Positions 20,706 to 25,010 of a stretch of 25,010 nucleotides of DNA are shown here, piece by piece. The DNA lies in assembly GCA_910583775.1 (NCBI GenBank), contig CAJTYD010000045.1, positions 1-25,010 of the forward strand. The letters are read 5' to 3'. This DNA comes from an uncultured Muribaculaceae bacterium (lineage in GTDB: Bacteria; Bacteroidota; Bacteroidia; Bacteroidales; Muribaculaceae). The notes under the pieces are model-generated. The model was not told the DNA's origin and searched no databases. It saw nothing but the letters and a program-made list of their open reading frames with translations. The translations under genes and the position numbers were made by a program. Position 1 is the stretch's first letter; every line of letters starts with the position of its first letter.

Positions 20706-21137
20706 TTAGATGTTTTGTGACGGATCATAGTCGCGGCGAACCACAAATTTGGTGATCACCGGAAGCTTCTGGGCAGCCAGACGAAGCGCCTCCTTGGCTA
20801 CATCGTAGGGCACGCCCTCGACCTCTATCAGGATGCGTCCCGGAGTCACAGGCGCAACGAATCCCTCGGGATTACCTTTACCTTTACCCATACGGACCTC
20901 GGCAGGCTTCTTGGTGATAGGCTTGTCGGGGAAGATACGGATCCAGATCTGACCCTGACGCTGCATGTAACGTGTCACGGCCACACGGGCGGCCTCGATC
21001 TGACGGCCGGTGATCCACTTGGAATCCAGAGTCTTGATGCCGAACGAACCGAAAGCAAGCTGATTGCCTCTCTGGGCCTCACCTTTCATACGGCCCTTCT
21101 GAGAACGGCGGTATCTTGTTTTCTTTGGTTGTAACAT
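20706..21137 (-). CDS. rplP: 50S ribosomal protein L16 (uL16)
   Basis: The protein is 143 aa. It begins MLQPKKTRYRRSQKGRMKGEAQRGN and has VTRYMQRQGQIWIRIFPDKPITKKPAEVRMGKGKGNPEGFVAPVTPGRILIEV, the full L16 signature. It organises the tRNA-binding region near the peptidyl-transferase centre. It lies 16 nt after rpsC. Confidence 0.98.
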   Translation of the reverse strand: MLQPKKTRYRRSQKGRMKGEAQRGNQLAFGSFGIKTLDSKWITGRQIEAARVAVTRYMQRQGQIWIRIFPDKPITKKPAEVRMGKGKGNPEGFVAPVTPGRILIEVEGVPYDVAKEALRLAAQKLPVITKFVVRRDYDPSQNI

Positions 21138-21153
21138 TTTATCTTAGCTCTTA

Positions 21154-21885
21154 TTATCGGTTGTTGTTTTTCTTATTGCGGAAACCGCCGCGACGGTTGC
21201 CTCCCTGAGGACGCGCTGTCTCTTTCTGGCCGATGGCATAGGCGGGAGTAAGCTCCTTCTTGCCGTAGATCTCGCCGCGGCAGATCCAGACCTTGATGCC
21301 TATGATGCCCACTTTGGTGAGAGCCTCAACCAAAGCGTAGTCGATGTCGGCACGAAGTGTGTGGAGAGGAGTGCGACCCTCCTTGAACATCTCCGAACGA
21401 GCCATCTCGGCGCCGTTCAGACGACCGCTCACCTGCACCTTGATACCCTCGGCGCCCATACGCATCGTCGAGGCGATAGCCATCTTGACAGCGCGACGAT
21501 AAGCGACCTTGTTCTCGATCTGGCGCGCGATGTTCGAGGCCACGATCTCTGCGTCGAGTTCCGGACGCTTGATCTCGTGGATGTTGATCTGAACATCCTT
21601 GTCGGTGATCTTCTTGAGTTCTTCCTTAAGCGCGTCTACATCCTTGCCGCCCTTGCCGATGATGAAACCGGGGCGCGAGGTGCAGATCGTCACTGTGGCC
21701 ATCTTGAGCGTACGCTCGATAATGATTCTGGAAACGCTTGCCTTTGCAAGACGAGTCTGGAGGTATTTACGGATCTTGGAGTCTTCGAGAAGGGTCTCGC
21801 CGTATTTCTTACCGCCATACCAGTTTGAGTCCCAACCGCGGATAACACCCAGACGGTTGCTTATCGGATTAACTTTCTGTCCCAT
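21154..21885 (-). CDS. rpsC: 30S ribosomal protein S3 (uS3)
   Basis: The protein is 243 aa. It begins MGQKVNPISNRLGVIRGWDSNWYGG and contains a KH domain with TSRPGFIIGKGGKDVDALKEEL (GxxG = GKGG). The C-terminal S3 domain has YRRAVKMAIASTMRMGAEGIKVQVSGRLNGAEMAR. The last residues are a basic Arg/Asn/Gly tail. It lines the mRNA entry channel and takes part in mRNA unwinding. Confidence 0.98.
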   Translation of the reverse strand: MGQKVNPISNRLGVIRGWDSNWYGGKKYGETLLEDSKIRKYLQTRLAKASVSRIIIERTLKMATVTICTSRPGFIIGKGGKDVDALKEELKKITDKDVQINIHEIKRPELDAEIVASNIARQIENKVAYRRAVKMAIASTMRMGAEGIKVQVSGRLNGAEMARSEMFKEGRTPLHTLRADIDYALVEALTKVGIIGIKVWICRGEIYGKKELTPAYAIGQKETARPQGGNRRGGFRNKKNNNR

Positions 21886-21894
21886 CTTTACAAA

Positions 21895-22299
21895 TTAAGC
21901 TTTATCATTATTTTTGGTGTCCACAAACAAAGTCACATGGTTCGAGCGCTTGCGGATACGGTATCCGCGGCCCTGCGGAGCAGGACGGAGACGCTTGAGC
22001 ATGGGAGCGCAGTCAACAAAAACCGTCTTAACGAAAAGCTCGCCGGCTTCAGCCTTACGCTCGTTTTTCTGTTCCCAGTTGGCGATGGCCGACCGGAGAA
22101 GCTTCTCAACTCTTCTTGAAGCTTCCTTATTGGAGAATTTCAGAATGCCGAGAGCCTTGAACGCTTCCTGGCCGCGGATCATATCCACTACAAGGCGCAT
22201 CTTACGCGGCGAAGAGGGCACGTTGTGAAGCTTAGCGAAATACTCGCTCTTCCTGGCCTGCTTGATTGCCTCGGCTGATTGTCTTTTTCTTAAACCCAT
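21895..22299 (-). CDS. rplV: 50S ribosomal protein L22 (uL22)
   Basis: The protein is 134 aa. After a basic N-terminal stretch come LHNVPSSPRKMRLVVDMIRGQEAFKALGILKFSNKEASRRVEKLLRSAIANWE and the tunnel-lining beta-hairpin around VDCAPMLKRLRPAPQGRGYRIRKRSNHVTL. Macrolide resistance changes in other bacteria map to this loop; nothing abnormal is seen here. A 40-nt gap precedes it. Confidence 0.97.
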   Translation of the reverse strand: MGLRKRQSAEAIKQARKSEYFAKLHNVPSSPRKMRLVVDMIRGQEAFKALGILKFSNKEASRRVEKLLRSAIANWEQKNERKAEAGELFVKTVFVDCAPMLKRLRPAPQGRGYRIRKRSNHVTLFVDTKNNDKA

Positions 22300-22339
22300 T
22301 GTATGTTATATTCTTTATTGCGATTATGAATGAGGGCCA

Positions 22340-22609
22340 TTATTTCTTCTTGTTGCCGGCGTGGCCACGGAAGGTGCGTGTCGGGGCGAATTCGCCGAGC
22401 TTATGACCAACCATGTTCTCTGTCACGTAAACCGGTATGAACTTGTTGCCGTTGTGAACGGCAAAAGTGTGTCCGACGAAGTCAGGCGAGATCATGGAAG
22501 CGCGGCTCCACGTCTTGATGACGTTTTTCTTTCCGCTCTCGTCCATAGCTGCCACTTTCTTCTCGAGCTTCACGCTGATAAACGGTCCTTTTTTAAGTGA
22601 ACGACTCAT
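22340..22609 (-). CDS. rpsS: 30S ribosomal protein S19 (uS19)
   Basis: The protein is 89 aa. It begins MSRSLKKGPFISVKLEKKV and has the signature KTWSRASMISPDFVGHTFAVHNGNKFIPVYVTENMVGHKLGEFAPTRTFRGH. It lies in the 30S head with S13, contacting the A-site tRNA and 23S helix 38. It is 20 nt after rplB. Confidence 0.98.
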   Translation of the reverse strand: MSRSLKKGPFISVKLEKKVAAMDESGKKNVIKTWSRASMISPDFVGHTFAVHNGNKFIPVYVTENMVGHKLGEFAPTRTFRGHAGNKKK

Positions 22610-22629
22610 ACTTGTCTCAATTAATCAAA

Positions 22630-23457
22630 TTATTTTTTCCTTCTTTCAATTATATACTTCGAAGAATGCTTCTTCGGCGAACGGGTCTTCAAGCCCTTTG
22701 CATAGAGACCTGTGCGTGAACGTGGATGACCACCACTCTGACGGCCTTCGCCACCACCCATCGGGTGATCGACAGGGTTCATAACCACACCACGGTTGTG
22801 GGGGCGGCGACCCTGCCAGCGTGAACGGCCGGCCTTGCCGCTCTGCTCCAGAGCGTGGTCGGAGTTACCGACAACGCCTACAGTGGCGCGGCATGTCAGA
22901 AGCACTTTTCTTGTTTCTCCAGAAGGCAATTTGATAATTGCGTAATCACCTTCACGTGATGTCAGCTGCGCGAACGTGCCTGCCGAGCGGGCCATCGAGG
23001 CTCCCTGGCCGGGACGCAGCTCAATACAATGGATCAGGGTTCCCACGGGGATCGCCGACAGAGGGAGGCAGTTGCCTACCTCGGGTGCGACGTCATTTCC
23101 GCTGACTACGGTCTGGCCTACCTCGAGCCCGTTAGGAGCGATCATATAGGCCTTGGAACCATCTTGATAATAGAGGAGGGCGAGTCGGGCCGAGCGGTTG
23201 GGATCATACTCGATGCTCTTCACCGTTGCCGGAACGCCGTCATTCTGTCTCTTGAAGTCGATCAGACGCAATTTTCTCTTATGGCCGCCACCGCGATAGC
23301 GTGTGGAAAGATGGCCCGAGGAGTTGCGTCCGCCTGTGGAACGCTTCCCGACTGTAAGAGATTTTTCTGGTGTGGTAGCAGTTATAGTTCCCTTGAACAC
23401 ACCAATAACCTTGTGTCTCTGCCCAGGCGTAGTGGGCTTAAATTTTCTTACTGCCAT
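22630..23457 (-). CDS. rplB: 50S ribosomal protein L2 (uL2)
   Basis: The protein is 275 aa, the usual length. The OB-fold and SH3-like domains hold RNSSGHLSTRYRGGGHKRKLRLIDFKR and RPGQGASMARSAGTFAQL. The C-terminus has VVMNPVDHPMGGGEGRQSGGHPRSRTG, with His231 equivalent to the conserved E. coli His229 needed for peptidyl-transferase assembly. It starts 5 nt after rplW ends. Confidence 0.99.
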   Translation of the reverse strand: MAVRKFKPTTPGQRHKVIGVFKGTITATTPEKSLTVGKRSTGGRNSSGHLSTRYRGGGHKRKLRLIDFKRQNDGVPATVKSIEYDPNRSARLALLYYQDGSKAYMIAPNGLEVGQTVVSGNDVAPEVGNCLPLSAIPVGTLIHCIELRPGQGASMARSAGTFAQLTSREGDYAIIKLPSGETRKVLLTCRATVGVVGNSDHALEQSGKAGRSRWQGRRPHNRGVVMNPVDHPMGGGEGRQSGGHPRSRTGLYAKGLKTRSPKKHSSKYIIERRKK

Positions 23458-23462
23458 TATTC

Positions 23463-23753
23463 TTAAATGTTGCTATAATAGTCAATCTTCTGTCCTTCAG
23501 CCACTGTGATGTATGCCTTCTTGAACGCGGGGCGCTGGCCGCGGATAAGTCCGCTCTTGGTGTAGCGCTGTTTGCGTTTGCCGGCGTAGCTGGCGGTGTT
23601 TACTTTCTCGACGCGGACATTGTAGAGACGCTCCACAAGATCCTTGATCTGGAATTTGTTAGCTTCGGGAGATACGGCAAACGTGTAGCAATTCTCCTTC
23701 TCGCTGTAGGCCGTGGCCTTCTCTGTAACGATCGGTTTGATTTGTATGTCCAT
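23463..23753 (-). CDS. rplW: 50S ribosomal protein L23 (uL23)
   Basis: The protein is 96 aa. It begins MDIQIKPIVTEKATAYSEKENCYTFAVSPEANKFQIKDLVERLYNVRVEKVNTASYAGKRKQRY, the standard L23 fold with the basic loop into 23S rRNA. It is the docking site for trigger factor and SRP. AAGGAG lies about 10 nt before the start and may act as a weak Shine-Dalgarno. Confidence 0.97.
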   Translation of the reverse strand: MDIQIKPIVTEKATAYSEKENCYTFAVSPEANKFQIKDLVERLYNVRVEKVNTASYAGKRKQRYTKSGLIRGQRPAFKKAYITVAEGQKIDYYSNI

Positions 23754-23769
23754 TTTCTATCTCTCCTTT

Positions 23770-24402
23770 TTAAAAGTTATTCAGAATTCCAACACTCTCT
23801 TCTGTGAGCAGAATCGCATCGTTGTTAAGAACGGTATAGGCATTCAAGTCTACCGCCTGAGCCATCAAGGCGTTAGGCACGTTGCGAACTGAGAGAAGCA
23901 CATTGTCGTCGGTGTGTGAGAACACGAGCAGCACTTTCTTGTCCTCGAGCTTGAAGCTCTTGGCGATGTTCATGTAGCTCTTTGTCTTGGGAGCTTCGAA
24001 AGTGAAGTTTTCAACAACAATGATCTTATTGTCGTTTACGCGAGAAGTCAGCGCGATACGACGTGCGAGAGCCTTAACCTTCTTGTTGAGTTTTGTGCGA
24101 TAGTCGCGGGGACGGGGTCCGAACACTGTGCCGCCGCCACGAAGAAGCGGTGAGTTGATGTCACCGCGACGTGCGCCGCCGCCGCCTTTCTGACGTCCGA
24201 GCTTACGGGTAGAACCCGAAACCTCGCTGCGCTCTTTGCTCTTGTGAGTGCCCTGACGCTGGTTGCCGAGGAACTGTTTGATGTCGAGATAAAGGGTATG
24301 CTCAGCATTTCCTTCGGTCAAATCACGCGAAAACACCTCGTCGTTAAGGGTAACTTTGCGTCCGGTGTCTTCTCCTTTGATGTTATAAACTGCTAATTCC
24401 AT
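23770..24402 (-). CDS. rplD: 50S ribosomal protein L4 (uL4)
   Basis: The protein is 210 aa. The extended tunnel loop is recognisable as GTHKSKERSEVSGSTRKLGRQKGGGGARRGDINSPLLRGGGTVFGPRPRDY. The C-terminal alpha/beta part has NDNKIIVVENF and NAYTVLNNDAILLTEESV. In E. coli L4 also represses the S10 operon. Its start overlaps the rplC stop by one base (TAATG at 24400-24404). Confidence 0.98.
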   Translation of the reverse strand: MELAVYNIKGEDTGRKVTLNDEVFSRDLTEGNAEHTLYLDIKQFLGNQRQGTHKSKERSEVSGSTRKLGRQKGGGGARRGDINSPLLRGGGTVFGPRPRDYRTKLNKKVKALARRIALTSRVNDNKIIVVENFTFEAPKTKSYMNIAKSFKLEDKKVLLVFSHTDDNVLLSVRNVPNALMAQAVDLNAYTVLNNDAILLTEESVGILNNF

Positions 24403-25010
24403 TATTTCTCAACTAATACGATTGAACCTTTAGGCCCCGGCACGGAACCCTTAATCATTAACAAATTGTGCTCCGGAAGCACTTTAATCACCTGAAGGTT
24501 TTGAACGGTTACACGCTCGTTGCCCATCTGGCCGGCCATGCGGAGTCCCTTGAACACTTTCGCGGGATAAGAACATGCGCCGATAGAACCGGGGGCGCGA
24601 AGACGGTTGTGCTGACCGTGTGTGCTCTGGCCTACGCCGCCAAATCCGTGGCGTTTAACTACACCCTGGAAGCCTTTTCCCTTGGAGGTGCCGACAACAT
24701 CGACAAAACCGCCCTCCTGGAAAAGATCCACAGTCAGCGTATCGCCGAGACCCGGGAGAGTCTCAAACGACTTGAACTCGGCCAAGTGTCTCTTGGGGGT
24801 TGTGCCCGCTTTCTTGAAGTGGCCGGCCATCGGCTTGCTGGTGTGCTTCTCTTTTTTCTCTACGAAGCCTACCTGAACTGCCTCATAACCGTCCTTCTCA
24901 AGCGTACGCACCTGAGTAACCACACAAGGACCTACTTCGATAACAGTGCACGGAATGTTCTTTCCGTCGGCACTGAAAACGGATGTCATTCCGATTTTCT
25001 TTCCTAATAA
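24402..25010 (-). CDS. rplC: 50S ribosomal protein L3 (uL3), 5' end cut by window edge
   Basis: The frame is open to the window edge: codons before the ATG at 24989 read LLGKKIG, which continues into MTSVFSADGKNIPCTVIEVGPCVV. The ATG at 24989 is therefore internal. 202 residues are visible; by family comparison about three N-terminal residues are missing. Signatures are RHGFGGVGQSTHGQHNRLRAPGSIGACSYPAKVFKGLRMAGQMGNERVTVQNL, including the loop that reaches the peptidyl-transferase centre. It is the most upstream gene visible; rpsJ would be expected next, outside the window. Confidence 0.97.
   Translation of the reverse strand, partial: LLGKKIGMTSVFSADGKNIPCTVIEVGPCVVTQVRTLEKDGYEAVQVGFVEKKEKHTSKPMAGHFKKAGTTPKRHLAEFKSFETLPGLGDTLTVDLFQEGGFVDVVGTSKGKGFQGVVKRHGFGGVGQSTHGQHNRLRAPGSIGACSYPAKVFKGLRMAGQMGNERVTVQNLQVIKVLPEHNLLMIKGSVPGPKGSIVLVEK

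Noticed and set aside
24987..24989. ATG at 24989 as the rplC start
   Set aside because: The frame continues upstream as LLGKKIG, the conserved L3 N-terminus, to the window edge.

Overview
The window reads as a chromosomal segment of a Bacteroidales bacterium. The evidence is the Bacteroidetes-type promoter elements (TTTG, about 19-22 nt, TAnnTTTG) ahead of several genes, the near absence of Shine-Dalgarno sequences, the order secY-map-infA-rpmJ-rpsM-rpsK-rpsD-rpoA-rplQ, cysteine-free versions of S4, S14 and L36, and an Ala/Pro/Glu/Lys tail on L17. The fairly GC-rich coding sequence and the secreted-protein content would suit Muribaculaceae, but the family is an inference. No mobile element, CRISPR array, tRNA or rRNA was seen.

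Left part (1-10131): a set of envelope and secreted-protein genes. The window opens inside the 3' end of a GH3 glycosidase gene (+) that ends at a bidirectional terminator. A three-gene minus-strand unit follows, transcribed from about 5670 down to 604: an M64-family (IgA-peptidase-like) zinc protease, a DUF3857/transglutaminase-like protein with an intact Cys-His-Asp triad, and a second DUF3857 protein in which the triad Cys and His appear to be replaced. Divergent to it is a DPP IV-type S9 peptidase (+). The two candidate promoters between them interlock. After a terminator and a 415-nt gene-free stretch with four short imperfect tandem units comes a cardiolipin synthase (+).

Right part (10241-25010): one long minus-strand ribosomal-protein superoperon (S10, spc and alpha clusters fused), running from rplC (cut by the right window edge) to rplQ. 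It carries 25 ribosomal protein genes plus secY (translocon), map (N-terminal Met removal), infA (IF-1) and rpoA (RNA polymerase alpha). Two small genes, rpmD and rpmJ, lie in short gaps. Most gaps are 2-40 nt and two gene pairs overlap by one base (TAATG), so translational coupling is likely. Three larger gaps carry candidate control elements: a palindrome over the rpsN stop codon, a possible promoter ahead of rpsM, and a 162-nt potentially structured leader ahead of rpsD.

The ribosomal half is conventional. The more unusual material is the protease/transglutaminase-like/pseudo-transglutaminase cluster with its interlocked promoters, the repeat block at 8414-8513, and the structured gaps and isolated Shine-Dalgarno sites in the superoperon. 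I did not see a convincing wholly new system.
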